From the NCBI GenBank assembly GCA_019114715.1, contig DXEZ01000131.1, positions 1-8,050 on the forward strand: DNA of 8,050 bases. The letters run 5' to 3'. The notes below the pieces were generated by a model that was not told the origin of the DNA, ran no database searches, and was given only the letters and a program-made list of their open reading frames with translations. This document shows, one piece after another, positions 1 to 7,555 of the stretch; position 1 is the stretch's first letter; every line of letters begins with the position of its first letter. A program made the position numbers and the translations under genes. Source of the DNA: Candidatus Sphingobacterium stercoripullorum. Lineage in GTDB: Bacteria; Bacteroidota; Bacteroidia; Sphingobacteriales; Sphingobacteriaceae.

Positions 1-2247
1 GTAAACCATGAGCATAGCGCAAGTTTATCCACTGGAAATGAAAAGTCTCAGTTTTATATGTCCGCCAGTTATTACCGTGATAACGGGCAAACCGTGAACC
101 AAAATACCGACCGTTTTAGTGGAAACTTTAAAGGGAACTTCAATATCTCTGATAATTTTTCTATTACGGGTACATTGTACGGCTCTGTTCGAAATCAACG
201 TTTATTTGGTGCTTTTGATGAATCTGAATCAGGCGGGTTACCACAACGAGATTACGATATCAACCCATATACTTATGCGCGTACAACGAGCCGTGCGATG
301 CGGCCTTATGATGATGAAGGTAACCTAGAGTATTACCGCTATAATTATGCTCCATTTAATATTATTCACGAAATGAATAATAATTTTGTCGATGTAGCAC
401 TTAAGGAAATTAGATTCCAAATCGATGGACTCTGGAAGATAACTGAGAACTTAAACCTTTCAACAATATTATCTGCTAGAACCACAGCCGCACAATCCGA
501 GCATATTGCTACAGAACTATCCAATGTGGCTTTAAGCTATAGAGCCATGGAAAGCGTAGCAATTAGAGATGCGAATGGTAAATTGTATAACGACCCTAAT
601 GACGATAACCAGTTTAAAATATCTGTTCTCCCACGTGGTGGGATTGTAATGTTGGATAACAACCAAGGGGAGTTTTATACCCTTAGAAACTCCATCAATT
701 ACAAGCCTGTTTTTGACGATCACTCTTTTGACTTGATGGGAGGCTCGGAGATCAGGCAGCGTAAGTACAATAGACATGGCTTCACAGGCTATGGCCTCGA
801 ATATTATAGGGGGCTGACGGCTAGCCCCGATTATAGGGCCATCCAAAGGGACCAATTTGCGGCCAATTCCTCGCCTTACTATGGAATGGGCCTCAACATA
901 CACAGGGAGGCATCATTTTTTGCCAACCTAGCTTACAGCTATAAAAATAGGTATAACCTGACACTCTCCTCCAGGGCTGATGGATCTAACCGTTTAGGAA
1001 CATCCGAGCGGTTTAGGTTTTTACCCATCTGGGTGGTTGGAGCTAGCTGGAACATTGACGATGAGCAGTTTTTACAACATACCGATTGGTTAGACTATCT
1101 CAAGCTTAGAGGGTCTTATGGAACACGAGGGAATATTAGTGGCCTTGGTAGCCCAGAGCTGCTCGCTTACTTTGGTACAACCACCAGGTTTAACTCTGAT
1201 AATATTGAAGAAATAATTAATATCACGGCTCCCGATAATCCATTTATGCAGTGGGAGAAGGAGAAAATGGCGAACGTAGCCTTAGAGCTGGGGATATTAA
1301 ACCGAGTATCATTATCCCTTGAGTGGTACCATAGGAATAACTTTGACTTAATAGGTAACGTCCAGGTTTCACGCGTAAGTGGATTTAATACGCGGACTAT
1401 GAATTGGGCTGATATGAAAAATGAAGGGTTTGAAGTAACGCTCAACACGCAAAATATAAAGACGGACAACTTCACTTGGAGCACCCTATTGACTTTCGGA
1501 TACAACTCCAATAAAGTAACCCGTTTACAAACAAACTCTGCTGTGGTTAGGCAGACTGTCGATAGAGGGGCGCCATTAGAAGGGAGGCCAGTAACGGGCT
1601 TGTACTCCTTTAAATTTGCTACTCTTGATGGCGATGGCTTACCGTTGTTTTATACGGCCAATGGGAACCTATCGAATAGCTTCTCAAGGTATTCCACGAA
1701 TCTCGATATGCTCAATTATGAAGGTAGCAGGGAGCCTTTAGGCTCTGGCGGAATTACCAATCAGTTTCGCTATAAAGGCCTCGAGGCATCCTTCTTATTT
1801 ACTTACGCATACGGTAATAAGGTACGCCTGAATCCATTTTTCTCAAAATATTATTCAGATGTAATGGCATTGGATGCAGAGCTTGCCAATCGATGGACCA
1901 CACCAGGGGACGAGGAGTATACTAATATCCCTAGGATAGTAGAGGCGGAAACTAGAACGAAGCTTGTGTCTGCAAATGCGGAACCATTTATGGCCTATAA
2001 TAGGAGTGATATTCGCGTAGCGAGCGGTTCCTACATCCGACTAAAAAATATTATGGTCGCTTATGAAATACCAAAAGAGTATACCCAGAAGGCAAGAATA
2101 AATAGCCTTAAAGTTACCGCTCAGGCGCAAAATATTGCCCTGTGGGCTGATCCCAAATTGAGAGGCCAAGACCCAGAGGCTATTGTATCTGGCGTTTCTA
2201 TTCCTGCAGCGACCAGCTATACTCTAGGTTTGATGATGAACTTTTAA
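1..2247 (+). CDS. SusC/RagA-family TonB-dependent outer-membrane transporter, 5'-truncated by window edge
   Basis: This is the C-terminal 748 residues of an outer-membrane importer that, with its SusD partner, takes up a large ligand using TonB energy. The frame is open from base 1, and 19 codons precede the first in-frame ATG at 58. Those codons already read as SusC barrel (SASLSTGNEKSQFYMSASYY), so 58 is not the start. SusC proteins usually have about 1,000 residues, so the signal peptide, carboxypeptidase-regulatory-like domain and most or all of the plug lie upstream. Barrel hallmarks by window residue number are SRADGSNRLG (324-333), LKLRGSYGTRGN (367-378), SYIRLKNIMVAYEIP (677-691), and a C-terminal strand ending in Phe (TLGLMMNF), the usual signal for barrel assembly. 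The reading frame is intact. SusD follows after 13 bp. The cargo cannot be read from the barrel; the downstream peptidases suggest peptides (inference). Confidence 0.95.
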   Translation, partial: VNHEHSASLSTGNEKSQFYMSASYYRDNGQTVNQNTDRFSGNFKGNFNISDNFSITGTLYGSVRNQRLFGAFDESESGGLPQRDYDINPYTYARTTSRAMRPYDDEGNLEYYRYNYAPFNIIHEMNNNFVDVALKEIRFQIDGLWKITENLNLSTILSARTTAAQSEHIATELSNVALSYRAMESVAIRDANGKLYNDPNDDNQFKISVLPRGGIVMLDNNQGEFYTLRNSINYKPVFDDHSFDLMGGSEIRQRKYNRHGFTGYGLEYYRGLTASPDYRAIQRDQFAANSSPYYGMGLNIHREASFFANLAYSYKNRYNLTLSSRADGSNRLGTSERFRFLPIWVVGASWNIDDEQFLQHTDWLDYLKLRGSYGTRGNISGLGSPELLAYFGTTTRFNSDNIEEIINITAPDNPFMQWEKEKMANVALELGILNRVSLSLEWYHRNNFDLIGNVQVSRVSGFNTRTMNWADMKNEGFEVTLNTQNIKTDNFTWSTLLTFGYNSNKVTRLQTNSAVVRQTVDRGAPLEGRPVTGLYSFKFATLDGDGLPLFYTANGNLSNSFSRYSTNLDMLNYEGSREPLGSGGITNQFRYKGLEASFLFTYAYGNKVRLNPFFSKYYSDVMALDAELANRWTTPGDEEYTNIPRIVEAETRTKLVSANAEPFMAYNRSDIRVASGSYIRLKNIMVAYEIPKEYTQKARINSLKVTAQAQNIALWADPKLRGQDPEAIVSGVSIPAATSYTLGLMMNF

Positions 2248-2260
2248 TGGAAATAGTACG

Positions 2261-3670
2261 ATGAGAATATTTAAAAACACCTTTGCTCTACTTGTTATAA
2301 CGGCTTTTATAGGCTGCACGAAGTACTTAGAAGTAAATCCAGACAATAGGGTTCGCCTAACAACGGTTGATGATTTCAAGGCAGTAGTAACAGGCGCTTA
2401 CCCGCAAGCCTATCACCATTTTACAGAGCTTTATACGGATAATGTTCGTTACTACGATTACCCGAGTTATAACAACGCAAATATTACCTCTTGGCTATTC
2501 CCTATTTATTTATGGTCAGATAATTACATTGTCAACAATGCCATTACGCCGGAGGCAGCATGGAGGAAGTATTATAAGAATATTTACGAAGCCAATGTTG
2601 TGCTTGAGGGGATTGATGGTGCAACGGGAGATGAGAGATTGAAGCAATCGATTAAAGGAGAGGCGTTAATGATCCGCGCCTATTGCCACTTCATGCTGGT
2701 AAATATCTTCGCTAAGCATTACGATCCAATTACTTCAGAAAGTGACCTAGGTATTCCCTACGTGGTTGAGCCAGAAAAAGAACCTGGTCAGCACTATAAA
2801 AGAGATGCCGTGAAGTATGTGTACGATCAAATTGAAAAGGACGCCCAAGAAGCACTGGAGTTGATTCGTGAGGAGTATATGGAAGTTCCCAAGTATCACT
2901 GGTCTAGAGCATCGATTCATGCTTTTTTCTCGAGGTTTTATCTTTTCAAAGAGGATTGGGAGAGATCTCTATATCACAGTCAGGAAGTCTTGAAACTTAA
3001 TAATAGCGTCCGAAACCTGTTTGATGATTTCGATATGTATTTTCAAACCGGTGACTATAATGGGTTTGCCAATAGGTACTTTGAAACGCATCAAAGTAAC
3101 GTCCTACTGGTGAACTACACGCTGACATGGAACACCTTTGAAAGGGGAAGCCTCTATGCTAATGAATTTCGGAATACATTCCATGCAAACGATGTCCGCG
3201 GGCGTATTTATACCACTTGGAGTTCTCAAACGCCGAACTATATGGCTAGGAAGTTCAGAAGAAACCTGCCAGCGGACGGGCAGTCTTATGCTGATGTGGG
3301 CTTATTTGTTGTAGAAGAGGTAATGTATAATGCCGCAGAGGCAAGTGTTAGAAAGAACGATCCAGATTTTGGCTACGCAATTGATATGCTCAATACCATT
3401 TTAAAGGAAAGGTGGAGGCCCTATGTGCCTTTAAACGTATCGGATTACTCAACGAAGGAGGAACTGCTAGAAAAGGTAATTGATGAGAAGAACAAAGAGC
3501 TGTGTTATGAAGGTTACAGGTGGTTTGATATTAAGAGACATGAAATTGAAGTTGAACATTGGGATGGTAATAAATACGACCTGTTGAAAGTGGACGACCC
3601 GAGGCGTATTGTACAGATTCCATTTTCAGAATTAGAAGCTAACCCAGATATGGTTCCAAATCCTCGATAG
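2261..3670 (+). CDS. SusD/RagB-family surface lipoprotein
   Basis: This is the substrate-binding lid that sits on the SusC barrel and captures ligand at the cell surface. The N-terminus is a lipoprotein signal peptide: a basic start (MRIFK), a hydrophobic core and a lipobox with Cys19 (AFIGC). The mature protein begins CTKYLEVNPDNR, typical of SusD. Family signatures follow: WRKYYKNIYEANVVLEGI (101-118), GEALMIRAYCHFMLVNIF (133-150), DLGIPYVV (162-169), a TPR-like helix with SRASIHAFFSRFYLFKEDW (215-233), EEVMYNAAEA (352-361), KNKELCYEGYRWFDIKRH (410-427), and the closing IPFSELEANPDMVPNPR (453-469). It has 469 residues, at the short end for a family often above 500, but both ends are intact, so it appears compact rather than truncated. 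The start is set by the signal peptide and by the preceding stop 13 bp upstream. Ligand specificity cannot be read from the sequence. Confidence 0.95.
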   Translation: MRIFKNTFALLVITAFIGCTKYLEVNPDNRVRLTTVDDFKAVVTGAYPQAYHHFTELYTDNVRYYDYPSYNNANITSWLFPIYLWSDNYIVNNAITPEAAWRKYYKNIYEANVVLEGIDGATGDERLKQSIKGEALMIRAYCHFMLVNIFAKHYDPITSESDLGIPYVVEPEKEPGQHYKRDAVKYVYDQIEKDAQEALELIREEYMEVPKYHWSRASIHAFFSRFYLFKEDWERSLYHSQEVLKLNNSVRNLFDDFDMYFQTGDYNGFANRYFETHQSNVLLVNYTLTWNTFERGSLYANEFRNTFHANDVRGRIYTTWSSQTPNYMARKFRRNLPADGQSYADVGLFVVEEVMYNAAEASVRKNDPDFGYAIDMLNTILKERWRPYVPLNVSDYSTKEELLEKVIDEKNKELCYEGYRWFDIKRHEIEVEHWDGNKYDLLKVDDPRRIVQIPFSELEANPDMVPNPR

Positions 3671-3688
3671 ACATTAAAAACTGTAGTT

Positions 3689-4525
3689 ATGAAAAATTGT
3701 AGATATATACTTTTACTATTCACTTTAATATTGGGGGGCTCTTCATGCCAAAAAGAAGAGTTAATTCCGTATGAGCCCCACGAAGAGGTGCTGCCAGATA
3801 ATCCTACCGATCAAGCGATCTATGATTTGCAGCAAGAATATCAGACGAAAATCATTTATCGGTACGACCGTAGGTACATTTCAACCAGTGCATTTGCAGT
3901 GCCACCAAAACATGAGCTGGTTTTACCTTACATTGAAAATGTTGTTCGGAAGCTGTTTATCGCACCATACGATAGACAAAAGACAGACTTTATGCGTGAA
4001 CATATGCCTATTGAAATGATTATGTTCGGTACCAGCATAGACTATGTAGAAGGTGGAGAAACTAATTTTAGTGCTTCTGGACTTGCTTATGGATTAAGTA
4101 GAGTTATTATTACAGGCGTTAATGCTTACAACCTACAGAACCCTTCCTGGCTTAGGGGACAGTACGCAACCCTTCATCATGAGTTTGCACACGTACTTGA
4201 TAAAATATATGGTAGACCAAAGGGATTTGATAATGTTTCAAAAGGCTTGTATGCTGGTGGGACATCACACTCGGCTTTTTCACAAGCTGAAGCGCGATCT
4301 AGAGGTTTTTGGCGAACTTATGGTATGACCAATGAAAGTGAAGATTTTGCCTCCTGGGTGGATGGTATAGTGACCACACCAAAAGAGGATGTCCTAGAGA
4401 TTGCTGCCCAGAATAACTACTTATCGCAAAAGTACCAACTTGTCTATAACTTTTATTTAGAGAAGGGTATCGATTTACACGAAATTCAAGAATACCTACA
4501 ATCCATCTTAGATAACTTAGAATGA
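3689..4525 (+). CDS. SusCD-associated zinc metallopeptidase-like lipoprotein (HExxH; putative zinc-binding metallo-peptidase family)
   Basis: This 278-residue lipoprotein belongs to the HExxH family that recurs beside SusC/SusD pairs (the import-associated zinc metallohydrolase lipoproteins, Pfam Peptidase_Mx1 type). The signal peptide ends in a lipobox with Cys20 (LGGSSC). The zinc motif HEFAH lies at 164-168, with His164 and His168 as probable ligands and Glu165 as the catalytic base. It is not a metzincin, because the G and H/D expected after HExxH are replaced by D171 and Y174. The third ligand is probably Glu218 in NESEDFASWV (215-224), matching the conserved EDFA segment of the family. 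Residues after the lipid Cys read QKEE, close to the Bacteroidota surface-export signal K-(D/E)2, so the enzyme probably faces outward. The substrate is unknown; cleaving protein or peptide before SusCD import is inferred. The gene lies 18 bp after susD and overlaps the next gene by 4 bp. Confidence 0.9.
   Translation: MKNCRYILLLFTLILGGSSCQKEELIPYEPHEEVLPDNPTDQAIYDLQQEYQTKIIYRYDRRYISTSAFAVPPKHELVLPYIENVVRKLFIAPYDRQKTDFMREHMPIEMIMFGTSIDYVEGGETNFSASGLAYGLSRVIITGVNAYNLQNPSWLRGQYATLHHEFAHVLDKIYGRPKGFDNVSKGLYAGGTSHSAFSQAEARSRGFWRTYGMTNESEDFASWVDGIVTTPKEDVLEIAAQNNYLSQKYQLVYNFYLEKGIDLHEIQEYLQSILDNLE
4522..4525 (+). other. ATGA stop/start overlap, probable translational coupling
   Basis: The stop of the metallopeptidase gene (TGA, 4523-4525) shares bases with a possible start of the next gene (ATG, 4522-4524). 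Such ATGA junctions often couple translation of neighbours and so keep their output similar. A second in-frame ATG at 4528 (M3 of the longer protein) is an equally plausible start, and would leave a 2-nt gap instead of an overlap. Both starts give the same lipoprotein signal peptide with only two residues' difference, and neither has a clear purine-rich ribosome site just upstream. Confidence 0.55.
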
Positions 4526-6003
4526 TTATGAAGGTCAACAAAATATTACTAATAATGCTTTTGATGTTTGCTATTTTTATAGCAGCATGCAAAAAAGAAA
4601 CTACCAAGCTTCCCGATCGAGAAGTGCCACCTGAGGTGAGTGAGCTAATTAAGGAGTATACTGATCTTTTAACTGCTGAGTCCAGAGGATGGGTCTTTCA
4701 ATATGATTTGCAGGAACTAGAGCAGCCAGTGTTTATGCACCTTGTTTTTAATGATAAAAGTAAGCTTGATCTTTTATCCGGTTTTAGGGGGCACCACACC
4801 GAACAAAAAGGAGTTTCTTATAGCTATGAAGGGAACTACACACCCATACTTGTTTTTGAAGGCAATAATGTGTTTAAAGCATTACATGATGCATATAATG
4901 GAAGCTATAAATTTAAAATAAGCCTGAATGAAAAAGATAATACCTTTCAGCTGGTCCGGTCCGATGGGTTTGATGATCATGTGTTGGAATTGCGCCCAGC
5001 AACTGATGAGCTTTTAGCGGAAGTTGATAGCCAAGTTGATTCTATACTAGCTCAAATTGCGTATGAAAAAGAGCAAGAAAAGTTACTAGCTGAAACCAAA
5101 GAAAAGATCCGGAAATTTCTAGAAATAGACTCGGATTTTTACTTTTACAACTTTACAATTGGAGACTTTTCCGCTACCTTGAATTCTATAGATACTGCTA
5201 GTCAGGTGATCTCACTAACTTATAAAGATACACCTAGTTCATCGCCTAGCACTTTTGAGTTTGATTATAAAGTTATACCATATGGTATAGAACTTTCCCA
5301 AGGCCTTGCTGTTGGTGCGGATTCTATTTATACTTTAAGTTTAGGAGAGTTTGTTTACGAAGATTCCCTAAATCCATCAAAGCCAACCTCCTTATCGATA
5401 AGTTCTAATGGTGCCGAGGGGAAGATGGGCTATCCGCATGTCGCATCCTATCCGTATACTTTAACTACAGAGAGATCCATCTCGATCTCTGAGTGGATAT
5501 TAGATCCAGCGCAACAAAATGCAGGGCTATTTTTATACTCAACTGATGCCGATGAACTGTATAGCGACCTTGTTAATCAGCAAAGGGAAGAGTTTAAAGA
5601 ATTCTTTAATGCGGAGGTAGACAATGCACTTGCCACCAATAGGCTGGTGAATCAAATATATTTTCCAGTTAATCAGAATTCGAGCCGAAATATTCAGATC
5701 TCTACACGTAATGGTGACGAGTCAGGAAATAGGTTCTTCTTATATAACTTGGATATAAGCGACAACCAGTTAGAACCTAACGTTATAAATATAGATTTGA
5801 CGACACCATCGGCTTCTGTTGAACCGTATGAGAATGAGTTTAAAGATTACCTTTTAAATCAGCTACCCGCCGAAGGGGTGAACGTAGTACCAGTGATCGT
5901 AGGGACAACCTTAAGGATAAGATTGGTTAGCCGGAAGGATAGCAGGTACTGGGTAGAGTATATCCTTAACCGAGTAGGTGATAGATCCAATAGGTTCGAT
6001 TAA
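4522..6003 (+). CDS. DUF4302-type lipoprotein (first of two tandem paralogues)
   Basis: This is a 493-residue lipoprotein of unknown function that resembles the Bacteroidota family DUF4302, usually found in SusC/SusD loci. The signal peptide ends in a strong lipobox (FIAAC, Cys23; Cys21 if translation begins at 4528). Family-like features are the helix and RGW...YD segment (40-62), a strand-rich stretch with YSYEGNYTPILVFEGNNVFKA (100-120), and a C-terminal PAEGVNVVPV...LRIRLVSRKDSRYW (449-477). The last part aligns well with the C-terminus of the downstream protein. Between the N-terminal block and FYFYNFTIGDF (206-216), residues 161-201 form a highly charged E/K/Q-rich segment that is probably helical, longer than the matching part of the paralogue. 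No catalytic motif is visible. A role as a surface-bound accessory or substrate-binding protein for the importer is inference. The family call rests on pattern recognition and on similarity to the neighbour. Confidence 0.8.
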   Translation: MIMKVNKILLIMLLMFAIFIAACKKETTKLPDREVPPEVSELIKEYTDLLTAESRGWVFQYDLQELEQPVFMHLVFNDKSKLDLLSGFRGHHTEQKGVSYSYEGNYTPILVFEGNNVFKALHDAYNGSYKFKISLNEKDNTFQLVRSDGFDDHVLELRPATDELLAEVDSQVDSILAQIAYEKEQEKLLAETKEKIRKFLEIDSDFYFYNFTIGDFSATLNSIDTASQVISLTYKDTPSSSPSTFEFDYKVIPYGIELSQGLAVGADSIYTLSLGEFVYEDSLNPSKPTSLSISSNGAEGKMGYPHVASYPYTLTTERSISISEWILDPAQQNAGLFLYSTDADELYSDLVNQQREEFKEFFNAEVDNALATNRLVNQIYFPVNQNSSRNIQISTRNGDESGNRFFLYNLDISDNQLEPNVINIDLTTPSASVEPYENEFKDYLLNQLPAEGVNVVPVIVGTTLRIRLVSRKDSRYWVEYILNRVGDRSNRFD

Positions 6004-6017
6004 TATAAATTGGAGTT

Positions 6018-7358
6018 ATGAAAATATTTAGCATACAACTTTCTTTGATAACCGTTCTTCTCTTACTGCTTTCTTGTGAGAGATTGGACGACGATTACAA
6101 TAAGATTCCTGATGATATCGCCCGTTTAGCGGAGCTCCAGCAGGAGTACCAAGATGCCTTAGTAGCAAATACTGACGGATGGTTTATGGAGTATCAGCCT
6201 GGTGAAAATAACCCTGCAGTGCCTATTTTTATGAAGTTTTTTGAAAACGGCGATGTAACTGTGGTTTCTGACAGGGTTGGTTTTGATGAGGAGCAGACAT
6301 CTACATATAGGGTGGGAGGTGTGATAGGCCCAGAACTGATCTTCGATACCTACTCAGTGTACAGCTCGATAGCAGAAACTGGTGGTGGATCGTTTGATTT
6401 TAGAATGTTCCCACAGGAGGATGGTAGCTTTAAGCTCAAACACGCCACAGGAGATTTGGATACAGAGTTTTTATTGAGGAAGGCCAGTGCTAATGATAAA
6501 GATGAAATCATCGCAAGGGCAGAGGTAGGCTACTTACTTAAAGAGTTTAATGAAAATTCAAGCGCCTATTTTAGAAACTTAATACTGGATGAGGTCTCCG
6601 CATTTTGGGAACTGGATATTGTTTCTCAGCAGTTAACTTTGACCTGGGAAGATGGTGGAGGCGAGAATCAAACAGAGACATTTGCCTACACCACTCTTGC
6701 GGGAAACGGAATAAAGTTAGTAAAACCATGGAAGCCTCAAGGAAGCGTACAGATCGATGAATTTTATTTTGGAGATGTAACAAGCGATGGAATACTAATA
6801 AATGATGCTGGTGAAGGAGGTGCTGGGAAAGTAGAAGTCAGCCACGTTCCTGCAGTTCCATATAAAGGAACCGCAGAGAAGTATATCTTCAGTAACTCTT
6901 TGAAGATGAACGAAAACCCAGTAAGGCTGCTGGCATACACTTCTAATATTGATGCTGTTAGTAATGAACTTCGTCCTTATTACGAGGCAGTCACTAATGC
7001 CTTGCCAAGCTTTTGGAGGATTCAAGTGTATAATTACTCTCCCGTTGATAACCCTAGAAATGCTATAGTTTTAGTAGGGAAGAATGAGAACGATGCGAAT
7101 ACGTTCCATTATTTTTATTACGGCATGACCATTAAAGACGATTCGCATGTCGCCCTAGAGTTTGAAAATGCCAATGAGCTAGGGTCACAAATTGAAAACC
7201 ACCCAGATGTGATAGAATTCTTCAATAAGATTTATCCACCAGAGGGCATAACTATAATCCCTTTAGCAGCGCAAAGAATACGCGTGGTTAGTAGGGTTAA
7301 TAGTTTATACTATATGGATTTAATCGTCAGTACTCCTCCTGGCCTCTGGAACGATTAA
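6018..7358 (+). CDS. DUF4302-type lipoprotein (second of two tandem paralogues)
   Basis: This 446-residue lipoprotein is the better DUF4302 match of the pair. The signal peptide has a long leucine run and a lipobox LLSC with Cys20, followed by ERLDDDY, whose acidic run resembles surface-export signals. Family-like segments are YQDALVANTDGWFMEYQPG (44-62), MKFFENGDVTVVSD (72-85), TYRVGGVIGPELIFDTYSVY (96-115) followed by a Gly-rich GGGSFDF (122-128), and the C-terminal PPEGITIIPL...RIRVVSRVNSLYYMDLI (407-436). The same blocks, in the same order, occur in the gene just upstream, so the two probably arose by an old duplication and then diverged widely. No enzyme motif or transmembrane segment is seen beyond the signal peptide. 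The gene starts 14 bp after the previous stop; GGAG at 6012-6015 is only 2 nt from the ATG, too close for an ordinary Shine-Dalgarno site. Function is unknown. Confidence 0.85.
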   Translation: MKIFSIQLSLITVLLLLLSCERLDDDYNKIPDDIARLAELQQEYQDALVANTDGWFMEYQPGENNPAVPIFMKFFENGDVTVVSDRVGFDEEQTSTYRVGGVIGPELIFDTYSVYSSIAETGGGSFDFRMFPQEDGSFKLKHATGDLDTEFLLRKASANDKDEIIARAEVGYLLKEFNENSSAYFRNLILDEVSAFWELDIVSQQLTLTWEDGGGENQTETFAYTTLAGNGIKLVKPWKPQGSVQIDEFYFGDVTSDGILINDAGEGGAGKVEVSHVPAVPYKGTAEKYIFSNSLKMNENPVRLLAYTSNIDAVSNELRPYYEAVTNALPSFWRIQVYNYSPVDNPRNAIVLVGKNENDANTFHYFYYGMTIKDDSHVALEFENANELGSQIENHPDVIEFFNKIYPPEGITIIPLAAQRIRVVSRVNSLYYMDLIVSTPPGLWND

Positions 7359-7555
7359 TGGACAGTGTGTAATAGCTACCCTCAAAATAGCTAACTTGGT
7401 TAACAGGATGTTTATAAGCAGAAATAGTGTCTTTACAGTGTTAATTATGCGGCTTTAAGTTAGCGAATTGCGGGCATTGAAGTAGATAGGATTGCAAGGT
7501 GTAGTTCTGAAGTATTAGTATTCCAGATTCTAAAAGAATGATAATTAGAATAAAT
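7359..7555 (+). other. Intergenic gap between lipoprotein operon and S9 peptidase gene
   Basis: This is the only sizeable non-coding stretch in the window: 197 bp, or 179 bp if the peptidase starts at 7538. Stops interrupt the frames and no small gene is convincing. There is no GC-rich hairpin with a T-run, so no standard terminator. A weak Bacteroidota-like -7 element, TAGGATTG (7487-7494; consensus TAnnTTTG), lies about 45-60 bp before the candidate starts. The nearest upstream ATTG (7467-7470) is 16 bp away, closer than the usual spacing. The gap may hold a promoter for the peptidase gene, but the match is too poor to annotate one firmly. Confidence 0.5.
7371..7393 (+). repeat. Short repeat AATAGCTA x2, able to form a weak hairpin
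   Basis: AATAGCTA occurs at 7371-7378 and again at 7386-7393, just after the last lipoprotein gene. Because TAGCTA is its own reverse complement, the two copies could also pair as a 6-bp AT-rich stem around a 9-nt loop. No T-run follows, so it is a poor terminator. It could be a small regulator site or chance. Confidence 0.35.

Noticed and set aside
58..60. ATG at 58 as the start of the SusC gene
   Set aside because: The frame is open back to base 1 and the upstream codons encode typical SusC barrel sequence. A protein starting here would have no signal peptide or plug, so 58 is an internal methionine.
532..903. Minus-strand open frame of 123 codons within the transporter gene
   Set aside because: It lies opposite well-conserved barrel sequence, has no recognisable domain or signal, and is best explained as a shadow of the sense gene.
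1167..1511. Minus-strand open frame of 114 codons within the transporter gene
   Set aside because: It is fully antisense to conserved SusC sequence, and its hydrophobic stretches come from the complement of sense codons; no independent evidence of coding.
4299..4607. Minus-strand open frame across the metallopeptidase/DUF4302 junction
   Set aside because: Its hydrophobic start is the complement of the signal-peptide codons of the sense gene; no family is recognisable and it opposes two good genes.
4881..4900. Local runs such as ATTACATGATGCATATAATG as a regulatory palindrome
   Set aside because: It lies inside the DUF4302 coding sequence, the symmetry is short (ATGCAT), and chance in AT-rich DNA explains it.
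7371..7393. Hairpin after the last lipoprotein gene as an intrinsic terminator
   Set aside because: The stem is only 6 AT-rich pairs and no T-run follows, so it does not meet the usual pattern; kept only as a short repeat.
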